Numbered from the stretch's first letter, positions 1-7,284 are shown. The stretch is DNA of 11,758 bases from Desulfobacula sp. (GCA_023139225.1 JAGLNZ010000300.1:1-11758), one strand, 5' to 3'. Numbers and translations: made by a program. Notes: generated by a model not told the origin, from the letters alone.

Positions 1-165
1 GTTGAATTAGGGGTTGATTATTCTTTGACCATCTCCTGTTATGATCCCGATTCAAACGGCAGATCCTGTGGCAGGTGTGACGCTTGTCTGCACAGGATAA
101 AAGGATTTAAGGAAGCACGAATTTTTGACCCTACGATATACTATCAGCAAAAAGCGCCTGGCTAA
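1..165 (+). CDS. queC: QueC, 7-cyano-7-deazaguanine synthase, C-terminal fragment
   Basis: This is the last 54 codons of a gene that begins before the window; the frame is open from base 1 to a TAA at 163-165. QueC makes preQ0 from 7-carboxy-7-deazaguanine, ammonia and ATP, a cytoplasmic step towards queuosine in tRNA. The fragment carries the family's C-terminal sequence: GVDYSLTISCYDPD, followed by the zinc-binding cysteines in RSCGRCDAC (fragment residues 13, 23, 26 and 29). A short basic tail and FDPTIYY end the protein. The coding end overlaps the 3' end of the convergent iron-sulfur gene by 35 bp. The identification rests on the zinc motif and its surroundings; the ATP-binding N-terminal domain is outside the window. 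Confidence 0.88.
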   Translation, partial: VELGVDYSLTISCYDPDSNGRSCGRCDACLHRIKGFKEARIFDPTIYYQQKAPG

Positions 166-1459
166 AGATCTCCACCGGATGCTTGACCTGAATCGACTGA
201 TGCTGTTTTGCCAGCATGTCGGAAATCTGCATCATACAGGCAGGACATGAGGTCGCCACTATTGAACATCCGGTATCAATAATATTATTAGCTTTTAGCC
301 GGCCGATTTGAGAAGAAATATCATAATGCTGGAGATTGAAACTTCCCCCCATGCCACAACATGTGTCACTTTCCTTCATCTCTTTTAATGTATTGCCGGA
401 AGCAAGGATGACTTGTCTTGGCTCATCAAATACCCCAAGGGACTTTTTAAGGTGGCAGGGATCATGATAGGTAATCATCTGTTTTTCCCCCTTACCCTCT
501 GGATTTACACCAGACAGGTCAAACTGTTTTTCCATGAGCCAACTGATATCCACTGTTTTTTGGGCCATAGCTTTAATCTGCATCAACAGATTTTCATCCA
601 CATGTTTTAACAGGGCGGGCCATAAGTTTATAATAGTTGATGAGCATGTGGCACAGGCCGTCACAAGGTAATCAAACTTTTCTTTTGAAAAAAGACGAAC
701 ATTGGTTTTTACAAGGGTCTCAAAGGTTTCAAGATCCCCTGATGCAATGGCAGGAATACCGCAACACCCCTGATTGGAAGGAATAAAAATCCGGGCATCA
801 TAATGCTTTAATACATCAACCACGCTGTGGGCAATATTTGGAAAAACCTTATCAATCAAACAGCCCACAAAAAAAGCCACTTTCACACCTTTTCCATCGA
901 CTTTCAAATCTTTACCCTCAAGCGTCCTGTTAAAGGCTGTCTCTTTTAAGGGAACAATATGTCGATGCCTTAAAAGAGGTGAAGCAAACCTGGCACATGA
1001 GGTTCCCTGGAAATTTTTATCCTTTTTGAAAAAAAGTTTTTGAAGCGGGGCAGCCTTTCCCATGACATCATTGAATTTTTCAGGACGGGAAAGCATTTTT
1101 TTAAATATTATCTTTTTGGAAAACGGCAAACCAAGATATTGAGTAATGATAGCCCGTGCCGTTAAAAAAATTTCTACCGTATTCACATTGCTGGGGCAGG
1201 CGTGGGCGCAGGAACCGCAAAGCAGACACCTTTGAAGCCGTTCATTAACCCCTTTGGCATCTTTAAACATCTGATCGATCAATCCATTGATCAGGGCAAG
1301 CTTGCCCCTTGACACATCTGCTTCTTTCCGGGTTTGGGCAAACAAAGGGCAATCTGCCTGGCACATCCCGCAACGGGTACACACGGCAAGCTGATCCTCA
1401 AGCTTTCTTACATCACGGGCAAGCTGTTGCATCTTACGTGTGACCTTCGGGTTATCCAT
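131..1459 (-). CDS. GlcF/GlpC-like (Fe-S)-binding oxidoreductase subunit, two 4Fe-4S motifs and two CCG domains
   Basis: A 442-aa cytoplasmic or membrane-associated electron-transfer subunit. Two ferredoxin-type motifs sit at the N-terminus: C27xxC30xxC33xxxC37P and C78xxC81xxC84xxxC88P. Two CCG domains follow, as in heterodisulfide reductase HdrB/HdrD: C200...C232-C233-G...C269xxC272 and C335...C367-C368-G...C405xxC408, so both cysteine sets are complete. This layout and length match the iron-sulfur subunit of glycolate or D-lactate oxidases (GlcF, about 400 aa) and anaerobic glycerol-3-phosphate dehydrogenase GlpC. Such subunits normally work with an FAD-binding 2-hydroxyacid or glycerol-phosphate dehydrogenase, but none is encoded next to it here, so the substrate cannot be assigned. 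The ATG overlaps the end of serB by 8 bp, implying translational coupling. The 3' end overlaps queC on the other strand. Confidence 0.88.
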   Translation of the reverse strand: MDNPKVTRKMQQLARDVRKLEDQLAVCTRCGMCQADCPLFAQTRKEADVSRGKLALINGLIDQMFKDAKGVNERLQRCLLCGSCAHACPSNVNTVEIFLTARAIITQYLGLPFSKKIIFKKMLSRPEKFNDVMGKAAPLQKLFFKKDKNFQGTSCARFASPLLRHRHIVPLKETAFNRTLEGKDLKVDGKGVKVAFFVGCLIDKVFPNIAHSVVDVLKHYDARIFIPSNQGCCGIPAIASGDLETFETLVKTNVRLFSKEKFDYLVTACATCSSTIINLWPALLKHVDENLLMQIKAMAQKTVDISWLMEKQFDLSGVNPEGKGEKQMITYHDPCHLKKSLGVFDEPRQVILASGNTLKEMKESDTCCGMGGSFNLQHYDISSQIGRLKANNIIDTGCSIVATSCPACMMQISDMLAKQHQSIQVKHPVEIFSQALFADSIS

Positions 1460-2699
1460 ATGAATATTCCGTTGCCTGCCTGACTTCCTCTTTTATCTCT
1501 CTTTCATGAAGACCGATCAGGTATAAAAGCCCGTCCAGGCCAACATTTGAAATGGTATTGGATGCTTTCTGCCTGACAACAGGTTTGGCATTAAAGGCAA
1601 CACCCAGGCCTGCGATGCTGATCATGGGAAGATCATTAGCACCATCGCCGACAGCAATGGTCTGTTCAAGGGCAATATTCTCCTTTTGGGCAATCTGTCT
1701 TAATAATATTGCTTTTTTCTCGCCATCCACAATATCACCGACAACCTTGCCGGTCACCACACCGTTTTTAATATCCAGGGTATTTGAATACATATAATCA
1801 AACTCAAGCTTTTCCTTTAAATATTCTCCAACAAAAGTAAAGCCCCCTGACAGAATACCCAGCTTATACCCCAGGCCTTTCAGGGTCTTGGTAACCAGAT
1901 CCGCCCCTTCGGTCAATGGCAGATCCCTTGATATCTTCGCCAGTTGCTCTTGTTTTATTCCTTTTAAAAGAGCCACTCTTTTTCTAAAACTTTCTTTAAA
2001 ATTTATCTCACCTCTCATGGCAGACTCGGTAATTTTATCCACCTGCTCCCCAACACCGGCCAGCTTGGCCAGTTCAACAATGACTTCAGTCTGGATCAAT
2101 GTTGAATCCATATCAAAGACAACCAGTTTCCTGTTCCTTCTGTAAATATTATCCACATGAAAAGAGATATCAATCCCGGCTTTTTGGGAAATCTCCATAA
2201 ATCTTCTTCGCATATCAAGAATATTTAAGGGGGTTCCGCTGACGGAAAGCTGTACACATGCCCTTGGATTATCCTGCGGCTTTTTAAGGGAGATCCTTCC
2301 TGTCAGGCGTGTAATACTGTCAATGTTCAAATCATTACCTGCTATGATCAATGCAACAGAGGAAATCTGCTGGGCTGTGACTGTCCTGCCCAGAAGGGTA
2401 ATGATTCTTCTCTCTTTTCCCTGGGCATGAACCCATTTTTCATAATTATCAGGCTCAACCGGCTTAATGTCTATCTTAAGCCCCATGTTGTGGCCCTCAA
2501 ACAGCATATCCTTGAAAATTGAAGAAAAATCTTTTGACCTTGGAATTTCAGCCAAAATCCCAAGGGAAATATGCTCATGGATAACTGCCTGACCAATATC
2601 CAGAATAGTTACATCATATTCTGCCAGAATCCCGGTAAACTTTGCATCAAGGCCTTTTCTGTCCCTGCCTGTAATATTTATCAATACAACATCACTCAT
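1452..2699 (-). CDS. serB: SerB, phosphoserine phosphatase with N-terminal ACT domains
   Basis: Hydrolyses O-phospho-L-serine to serine, the last step of serine synthesis, in the cytoplasm. Numbering from the ATG at 2699 gives 415 aa. Residues about 2-175 form two ACT-type regulatory domains, the first reading VVLINITGRDRKGLDAKFTG. A HAD phosphatase domain follows, with motif I DMDST (nucleophile D196, acid D198), motif II in GILSGGF (S284), and motif IV GDGANDLP (351-358). A GTG two codons upstream (2705) also opens the frame. However, the AGGA of AAAGGATAG lies only 2 nt before that GTG and 8 nt before the ATG, so I chose the ATG. The length agrees with other ACT-ACT-HAD SerB proteins. The gene overlaps the following iron-sulfur gene by 8 bp. 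The ACT domains suggest allosteric control by an amino acid, probably serine. Confidence 0.93.
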   Translation of the reverse strand: MSDVVLINITGRDRKGLDAKFTGILAEYDVTILDIGQAVIHEHISLGILAEIPRSKDFSSIFKDMLFEGHNMGLKIDIKPVEPDNYEKWVHAQGKERRIITLLGRTVTAQQISSVALIIAGNDLNIDSITRLTGRISLKKPQDNPRACVQLSVSGTPLNILDMRRRFMEISQKAGIDISFHVDNIYRRNRKLVVFDMDSTLIQTEVIVELAKLAGVGEQVDKITESAMRGEINFKESFRKRVALLKGIKQEQLAKISRDLPLTEGADLVTKTLKGLGYKLGILSGGFTFVGEYLKEKLEFDYMYSNTLDIKNGVVTGKVVGDIVDGEKKAILLRQIAQKENIALEQTIAVGDGANDLPMISIAGLGVAFNAKPVVRQKASNTISNVGLDGLLYLIGLHEREIKEEVRQATEYSYG

Positions 2700-2731
2700 T
2701 ACCACTATCCTTTAATGCTTTTTTTTAAAAA

Positions 2732-2748
2732 TTTACAGCCCCTGTAAA
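2732..2748 (-). promoter_or_regulatory. Perfect 7-bp palindrome in the serB leader (operator or weak attenuator)
   Basis: TTTACAG (2732-2738) and CTGTAAA (2742-2748) are exact inverted copies separated by CCC. The element starts 33 bp upstream of the serB ATG. Read on the serB strand, the hairpin is followed directly by five T residues, so it could act as a weak terminator or attenuator. As duplex DNA it has the symmetry of a dimeric repressor site. The stem has only two G-C pairs, so a stable terminator is doubtful. I do not recognise the motif as belonging to a named regulator. Confidence 0.35.
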
Positions 2749-2765
2749 ATTAAAAAAGCGGAACA

Positions 2766-2822
2766 ATGCCTTTAGATATCCTCATGATCAATCCGCCAGA
2801 TGATATTCCGCCTTTATATTAA
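2766..2822 (+). other. 18-codon open frame resembling the start of a B12-binding radical SAM protein (possible remnant)
   Basis: An ATG at 2766 opens an 18-codon frame that ends with TAA at 2820-2822, preceded by a weak GGA. The peptide contains LMINPPDDIPPL, which resembles the LLINPP start common in B12-binding radical SAM proteins. Nothing recognisable continues in the three plus frames after the stop. It may be a fossil of a lost gene, a leader peptide or chance. It lies in the divergent intergenic region between serB and the solute-binding protein gene. Confidence 0.12.
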
Positions 2823-2910
2823 TATGTTAAGTACATATATCTTTGGTTGGCAATGGTTTGCAAGCAATTTAAGATGATTGTTCAAATTTTGTAAATATTT
2901 CTTTAAAAAT

Positions 2911-2939
2911 TTGCCATACGCCAAAAACTTTGAGATACT
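2911..2939 (+). promoter_or_regulatory. Candidate sigma-70 promoter of the solute-binding protein gene
   Basis: TTGCCA (2911-2916, 5 of 6 consensus bases) is followed after 17 bp by GATACT (2934-2939, 4 of 6). The -10 box ends 30 bp before the ATG at 2970, leaving room for a short leader and the AGAAGG ribosome-binding site at 2961-2966. Position and spacing are right, but the surroundings are AT-rich and chance matches are easy. Confidence 0.4.
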
Positions 2940-2969
2940 TGAAAGACTATTTTAACAAACAGAAGGCCA

Positions 2970-3731
2970 ATGAAAAAAAATATTGAAAAAATATGGTTTT
3001 GTGCTTTCTTTTTCCTCTTGTCCGTTTGCAATGCCAATGGTGCTGAAACACTGACAATTGTCAGAGGTCAGGATTTTCCCCCATACCATTATCTGGATAA
3101 AAATGGTGTTGAGCAGGGTTTTATTATCGACATTATCATCGGGACTGCAAAGCTTTTGGACATGACCGTCTCTTTTAAACAATATCCGTGGTCCAGATGT
3201 ATCAACATGGTGGAGAAAGGACATGCCGATGCCATGATGAATCTTTTTAAAACCGAAAAAAGAAAAACATTCATGCATTTTGCTAATAATATAATCGCTT
3301 ATGAAACCAATTCCTTTTTTGCATTAAAGGAAACCAAGCTACCTTATTCAGGTGATATTAAAACGATCATTCCCTACAAAATTGGAACCATTCGAAACTA
3401 TAGCTATGGAAAACGCTTTGATGCTGTCAGTTTCCCTTTAAACTATCAACTGGAAACAGAAAAACAATTAATCAAAAGCCTGATCAATAAAAGATGTGAG
3501 GTGATTATAGGAAACAAACTGACCCTCCAGACACTTTTAAACCAAATGGGGCTTCAAGACAAAATCAAATCATTAAACCCGGATATTTCCAAAAATCCGT
3601 TATATATTGGTTTTTCAAAAATCAGGGGCCATAAGGCTCTTTCAAAGGCTTTTTCAGAAAAATTAACACAATTTAAAACATCTGAAGAATACCAAAAAAT
3701 AATCAAACAATATTCACTGGGAACCCCTTGA
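2970..3731 (+). CDS. Periplasmic family-3 solute-binding protein (SBP_bac_3), ligand unknown
   Basis: A 253-aa secreted protein. Residues 1-25 form a signal peptide (MKKNIEKIW, then a hydrophobic run FCAFFFLLSV), probably cut after A25 in NANGA. The mature part has the type II periplasmic binding fold of the amino-acid-binding family. Recognisable segments are FPPYHYLDKNGVEQGFIIDI near residues 36-55, QYPWSRC near 71-77, and GHADAMMNLFKTEKRKTFMHF near 84-104. The residues that grip alpha-amino acids in well-studied members are not clear to me, so no ligand is given. There is no ABC permease or ATPase gene beside it and no kinase or cyclase domain fused to it. It is a single-gene unit with its own promoter and is visibly more AT-rich than most neighbours (about one third G+C). 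The ribosome-binding site AGAAGG sits only 3 nt before the ATG, which is short. Confidence 0.8.
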   Translation: MKKNIEKIWFCAFFFLLSVCNANGAETLTIVRGQDFPPYHYLDKNGVEQGFIIDIIIGTAKLLDMTVSFKQYPWSRCINMVEKGHADAMMNLFKTEKRKTFMHFANNIIAYETNSFFALKETKLPYSGDIKTIIPYKIGTIRNYSYGKRFDAVSFPLNYQLETEKQLIKSLINKRCEVIIGNKLTLQTLLNQMGLQDKIKSLNPDISKNPLYIGFSKIRGHKALSKAFSEKLTQFKTSEEYQKIIKQYSLGTP

Positions 3732-3755
3732 TAAAACCCGGTTATCCGGCGGACG

Positions 3756-4601
3756 CTATTTAAATGTTTTTATCACAATATCATTGAGCCTGCATCCTGC
3801 ATAGTTTGCCACCACCGGACATTTTGCCTTGAAAAGAAAAAAAATCCTGGTGTCCCTATTATCAAGGGTTTCTAAATTACCCTGCCCCTTTGATATGATC
3901 ATGTCGGCCTGTTGGTATTGCTGCCTGAAATCATTTGAACAATATTCCAGTATAACTCCCGGAATAGCCGCCCCTGTGTCAATCACTTTCACTATTTTTG
4001 TTATACCTGTATATTGCGCATCTTCCATGGTCGCATCATTCTGTGTCGCACCGCCACGGACGGCATAGGTTATTTTTTCCGGGTCCATTTTTCCCAGTAA
4101 AAGTTTATCAAAAACAATCTCGCCGGCATTATCGGCAATCCACAATATTTTTGAAGCTTTTTCACAGGCTATTTTAAATGGTTTTACAGATCCGTTGATA
4201 TCAACACTCAAAGCATCATGAATGGTGTCAAGAACCTTTTTTGTTCCCACCTTGTTATGCGAGCCAAAATCAATAATATTTCCTGCAATGCAAAGACGGA
4301 CGGCTGTATCAAAAAAAGAAGATTTTACTTTTTTTTCAAGTTCAGGATATAATTTGAGTGCAAAATCATTATATTTTTTCTTAATGTGTTTATAGGGATC
4401 ATCGACACCAGTGATCTGTTTTACAGTCTGCTGAATAAACAGTGCCATCAAAGGTGGAGGACAATTCAAATCAAAGACACAAAGTTCTTTTAAAACTTTT
4501 CTAACAATTTTTAACTGAAGCTGTTCATCATCAGTAGCAAGTCTCGCCGCATCAAGTCCGCCCCGGGCAATGCAGGGCAGGCAGTCATTATGCATTCTCA
4601 T
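3756..4601 (-). CDS. DUF89/ARMT1-family metal-dependent phosphatase
   Basis: A 281-aa cytoplasmic protein (from the ATG at 4601) of the DUF89 family. Members studied so far are Mn/Ni/Co-dependent phosphatases thought to clear damaged or surplus phosphometabolites. Visible family motifs are an N-terminal C7LPC10, typical of the prokaryotic subgroup, AGNIIDFG (106-113), the metal-site motif ADNAGE (156-161), RGG...NDAT (182-191), DTGAAIPG (208-215) and SKGQGN (237-242). All key acidic and asparagine residues appear intact. The frame could also start at a GTG at 4613, but AAGGAG is then only 2 nt away. From the ATG it is 14 nt away, so neither is ideal; I prefer the ATG because it puts the CxxC at the family's usual position. 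The gene follows pxpC on the same strand after about 74 bp without a clear terminator. The substrate is unknown. Confidence 0.85.
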   Translation of the reverse strand: MRMHNDCLPCIARGGLDAARLATDDEQLQLKIVRKVLKELCVFDLNCPPPLMALFIQQTVKQITGVDDPYKHIKKKYNDFALKLYPELEKKVKSSFFDTAVRLCIAGNIIDFGSHNKVGTKKVLDTIHDALSVDINGSVKPFKIACEKASKILWIADNAGEIVFDKLLLGKMDPEKITYAVRGGATQNDATMEDAQYTGITKIVKVIDTGAAIPGVILEYCSNDFRQQYQQADMIISKGQGNLETLDNRDTRIFFLFKAKCPVVANYAGCRLNDIVIKTFK

Positions 4602-4675
4602 ATATTTATTCACAACTCCTTGAAATATTGAAAAAAGAAATGACTTTTACCTGGTACTCCTATCTGTCACATTAT

Positions 4676-5620
4676 TTAAACGGTCAGTTGTGATTTGATA
4701 CGGGCCATTTTGTCTTTGGTGTCTTTGCATATCCGATGAGCTTCGGTCAAGCTGATTTTTTGAAAATTAACTGTGTCGCCTGATTTGATCTGAGCCACCA
4801 AAGACAGATCCGGTCCTATGACCGTAGCGGGTTTTGCATAACCGCCAACCGTCATCTCCACGAGTACTATGATCGGTTGAAAATCAGGCGGAACCTGTAT
4901 GGCACCCGGTAAAATGGGCTCTGAAATGATGCTTTGGGGTACATCAGGTTTGAGTTCCACAGCCGAACCTTCAAGACGGCAACCCATACGATCTGCTTTG
5001 TTGCTTACGGTAAAGGGAGAGTTAAACAATACGTCAAGACCCTGATCAAAAAAATCATCCTGGGGTCCGGGTACTGCTCGTAAAGGGACACTTGTCAAAA
5101 AAGTCGGCTGATCTTCAACCGGCAGTTGTCGAATCTGTCCCAAAAAGCTGCTTTCCAGGCGACCTAATATATCACCGGACTTTAAGGGGCGACCTTCCAA
5201 ACCCCCAAAATTCCCTCCCACATATGTGGAACGCGAACCCATAATTTTCGGTACATCAAAACCACCGGTAATGGCCAGATACCCTCTAAAGCCTGTTTTA
5301 ACAGGAAGTATCTGCAAAATATCTCCCGGAGACAGAGTAAGGGTTTGCCAAGCCGGCATTTCATTACCATTGACTTTAATCGGCATTTCGGCTCCAGTGA
5401 CAGCTACTTCCATTTGACTAAATACTTCAAGCTTGGGCCCCATAAACGTCATTTCCAGCACGGCTGCTTGTTTATTATTCCCCACCAAATAATTGGCAAT
5501 TTCAGCAGAAAATTTATCCAGCGTCCCACACACAGGAATGCCAAATTGTAAATATCGGCTCCGACCGGGGTCTTGAACAGTGGTTTGAGCTCCCGGATCA
5601 ATAACTTTAAACGCTTTCAT
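4676..5620 (-). CDS. pxpC: PxpC, 5-oxoprolinase subunit C (KipA/biotin-dependent carboxyltransferase-like)
   Basis: A 314-aa subunit of the PxpABC complex, which hydrolyses 5-oxo-L-proline to L-glutamate with ATP in the cytoplasm. Family segments in order are TTVQDPGR (13-20), FGIPVCGTLD (26-35), GFRGYLAITGGFDVP (110-124), GSRSTYVGG (128-136), VPGPQDDFF (183-191), SNKADRMGCRLEG (206-218), SEPILPGAIQVPP (233-245) and VGGYAKPATVIGPD (258-271). The usual VSGAMD-type motif reads VCGTLD. Length is normal for the family. The start has a strong AAGGAG 4 nt before the ATG, and the gene begins 19 bp after pxpB, so the two are surely cotranscribed. Older annotations of this family read allophanate hydrolase subunit 2 or KipI antagonist; the full pxpABC set here favours 5-oxoprolinase. 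Confidence 0.9.
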   Translation of the reverse strand: MKAFKVIDPGAQTTVQDPGRSRYLQFGIPVCGTLDKFSAEIANYLVGNNKQAAVLEMTFMGPKLEVFSQMEVAVTGAEMPIKVNGNEMPAWQTLTLSPGDILQILPVKTGFRGYLAITGGFDVPKIMGSRSTYVGGNFGGLEGRPLKSGDILGRLESSFLGQIRQLPVEDQPTFLTSVPLRAVPGPQDDFFDQGLDVLFNSPFTVSNKADRMGCRLEGSAVELKPDVPQSIISEPILPGAIQVPPDFQPIIVLVEMTVGGYAKPATVIGPDLSLVAQIKSGDTVNFQKISLTEAHRICKDTKDKMARIKSQLTV

Positions 5621-5639
5621 GGCTCTCCTTTCTGCAATA

Positions 5640-6338
5640 CTATTTTATTTGATTAAGTCGGTCAAATTCAGCCTGGTCAACGGGTTTAAATCGAATTTTG
5701 TCTCCGGCTGCATATAAAAAAGGATTTTTTTTCTCAGGCGAAAATAATCTGAGTGGAGTCCGGCCAATGAGCTGCCATCCTCCCGGAGAGTCCACTGGAT
5801 ATATACCGGTCTGGTTGTTGGCAATGCCGACAGAACCGGCCGGAACCAATGTTCTTGGAGTTTTTAGTCTGGGCGTGGTCAGTCGGTCATCCATACCACC
5901 CAAAAATGGGAACCCCGGTGTGAAACCAATCATAAATATCTGGTACTCAGAACCGGAATGGATTTTGATAATTTCTTTTTCACTAAGTCCGGTATGCTCA
6001 GCTACAAATGGAAGCTCAGGACCATGCTTTTCACCATAGCAAACAGGAATGTCAACTGTTTTTGAAGGAGGCAGTTTCAAACCTTCAAGCTGATTTTTTA
6101 AATTATCCAGATGCCGGGCCAAGACATCCGGGTTGGTTTGAATGGGGTCATAAATCATCAATATAGACCGGTAGGTCGGCATGACTTCACTGACACCAAG
6201 GGGCATTTCCTGGTTCAAGGCTTTGGTAACCAGTTTTACTTTTTGGTTAACTTCCAAATCGATTACATCACCGTATTCAAATAACAACCCTGAATCACCC
6301 ATCAGTCGCATTCTAGGTTTTTTAAAAATTTGTCCCAT
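5640..6338 (-). CDS. pxpB: PxpB, 5-oxoprolinase subunit B (KipI family)
   Basis: A 232-aa subunit that pairs with PxpC in the ATP-dependent 5-oxoprolinase. The N-terminal part starts RLMGDSGLLFEYGD (11-24). The C-terminal cyclophilin-like part has the family's hallmark segments IPVCYGEKHGPEL (97-109), IGFTPGFPFLGGMD (137-150), TPRLKTPR...VPAGSVGIA (155-173), and the IYPVDSPGGWQLIGRTP segment (179-195). All are well conserved and the length is standard. GGAG lies 7 nt before the ATG. It sits between pxpA (63-bp gap) and pxpC (19-bp gap). In Bacillus the homologue KipI is described as a sporulation kinase inhibitor; here the linked pxpA and pxpC genes point to metabolism. Confidence 0.92.
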   Translation of the reverse strand: MGQIFKKPRMRLMGDSGLLFEYGDVIDLEVNQKVKLVTKALNQEMPLGVSEVMPTYRSILMIYDPIQTNPDVLARHLDNLKNQLEGLKLPPSKTVDIPVCYGEKHGPELPFVAEHTGLSEKEIIKIHSGSEYQIFMIGFTPGFPFLGGMDDRLTTPRLKTPRTLVPAGSVGIANNQTGIYPVDSPGGWQLIGRTPLRLFSPEKKNPFLYAAGDKIRFKPVDQAEFDRLNQIK

Positions 6339-6401
6339 ATTTTATCTCCATAAGTTATGTATGGAATAAGACTGCTGAATAATATGGCAAAATCATTGCA
6401 T

Positions 6402-7172
6402 TTAGACCGCTCGCATTGGCTTTACTTCAACACCCTCTTTTTCCATGCCCTCTTTAATACCTTTTACCAAATCCACAGCAGAAGGGTTGTCACCATGGAC
6501 GCATAAGGATTCCACATCTATTTCAATGGTAGAACCGTCAGTTGCTATAATTTTTCGTTCCTTGGCCATTAATATGGTCCGTTCTGTGACCACTTGAGGA
6601 TCTTTAATTAATGCACCGGGTTGACGACGGGAAAGCAGGTTGCCGTCAGGGGTATAAGCTCTGTCCGGAAATGCTTCATATACCACACGAAGTCCCACTT
6701 GCTCTCCAACTTTCCTCATCCGTTCTCCCATGTCTCCTGCGAGGGTTACATACCATAGGTCTTGGTCTACACTCACAATAGCCTCGGCTACTGCCTGCGC
6801 AATATTTTCATCTTGAACTGCTGTTAAGTAGAGATTTCCGTGGGGTTTAACATGGGTCATTTTAACTTTGTGCATATTACAAAAGGCTTTCAGAGCTCCA
6901 ACCTGATAGATAATATAGTTTTTAATTTCTTTGGGTGTACAATCCATATTTCTACGGCCGAAACCAAGCAGGTCAGGAAACCCGGGATGAGCACCGCAAC
7001 CCACATTATGTTGTTTGGCAATGCCAACAGTATGGTTCATGACCAAAGGGTCACCTGCATGCCAGCCACAAGCTATATTGGCTGAAGTAATGTGTTTGAT
7101 AACTTCATCATCCAAACCAATTTTGTAATTACCAAAACTTTCTCCCATGTCACAATTCAAGTCAATACGCAT
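6402..7172 (-). CDS. pxpA: PxpA, 5-oxoprolinase subunit A (LamB/YcsF family)
   Basis: A 256-aa subunit of 5-oxoprolinase, thought to act in the ring-opening half of the reaction. It has the LamB/YcsF signature throughout: DLNCDMGESFG (4-14), ANIACGWHAGDP (31-42; most relatives have F where this has W), GCGAHPGFPDLLGFGRR (58-74), HVKPHGNLY (107-115), EAFPDRAYTPDGNLLSRR (166-183) and CVHGDNP (224-230). The conserved Asp, His and Arg residues in these blocks are all present. GGAG lies 8 nt before the ATG. The gene is separated from dctM upstream by 154 bp, which contain a small possible ORF. It is the first pxp gene after the TRAP genes, suggesting that the transporter feeds this enzyme. Confidence 0.94.
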   Translation of the reverse strand: MRIDLNCDMGESFGNYKIGLDDEVIKHITSANIACGWHAGDPLVMNHTVGIAKQHNVGCGAHPGFPDLLGFGRRNMDCTPKEIKNYIIYQVGALKAFCNMHKVKMTHVKPHGNLYLTAVQDENIAQAVAEAIVSVDQDLWYVTLAGDMGERMRKVGEQVGLRVVYEAFPDRAYTPDGNLLSRRQPGALIKDPQVVTERTILMAKERKIIATDGSTIEIDVESLCVHGDNPSAVDLVKGIKEGMEKEGVEVKPMRAV

Positions 7173-7194
7173 ATGAAATGCTCCTTTTTATTTT

Positions 7195-7284
7195 TTATTT
7201 TTTTTTTGACAAAAGAGCTATATAGTTATCCAACACCTTTGCCGGTTCAGGGATTGTTATCATTGTTTTTCGCTTTATTCCCAT
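7195..7284 (-). CDS. Possible 29-aa small protein between dctM and pxpA
   Basis: An ATG at 7284 opens a frame of 29 codons ending in TAA at 7195-7197. An AGG lies 8 nt upstream of the ATG, and the frame fills most of the 154-bp gap between dctM and pxpA. The peptide starts MGIKRKTM, is followed by TIPEPAKVLDNYIALL, and ends SKKK encoded in a long A-run. It is basic at both ends with an amphipathic middle, and has no membrane segment or motif known to me. It could be a true small protein, a coupling ORF that keeps ribosomes moving towards pxpA, or chance in AT-rich DNA. Confidence 0.25.
   Translation of the reverse strand: MGIKRKTMITIPEPAKVLDNYIALLSKKK

Noticed and set aside
3018..3029. Lipobox (LSVC) in the solute-binding protein, making it a lipoprotein
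   Set aside because: Valine just before the cysteine is atypical for signal peptidase II, and a reasonable signal peptidase I site (NGA) follows five residues later.
3739..3750. CCGG-TTAT-CCGG hairpin as a terminator between the solute-binding protein and DUF89 genes
   Set aside because: Only a 4-bp stem and no T-run directly after it in either direction.
4676..6338. Allophanate hydrolase subunits or KipI/KipA sporulation regulators
   Set aside because: These are older names for the same families; the adjacent complete pxpA gene makes 5-oxoprolinase the better reading.
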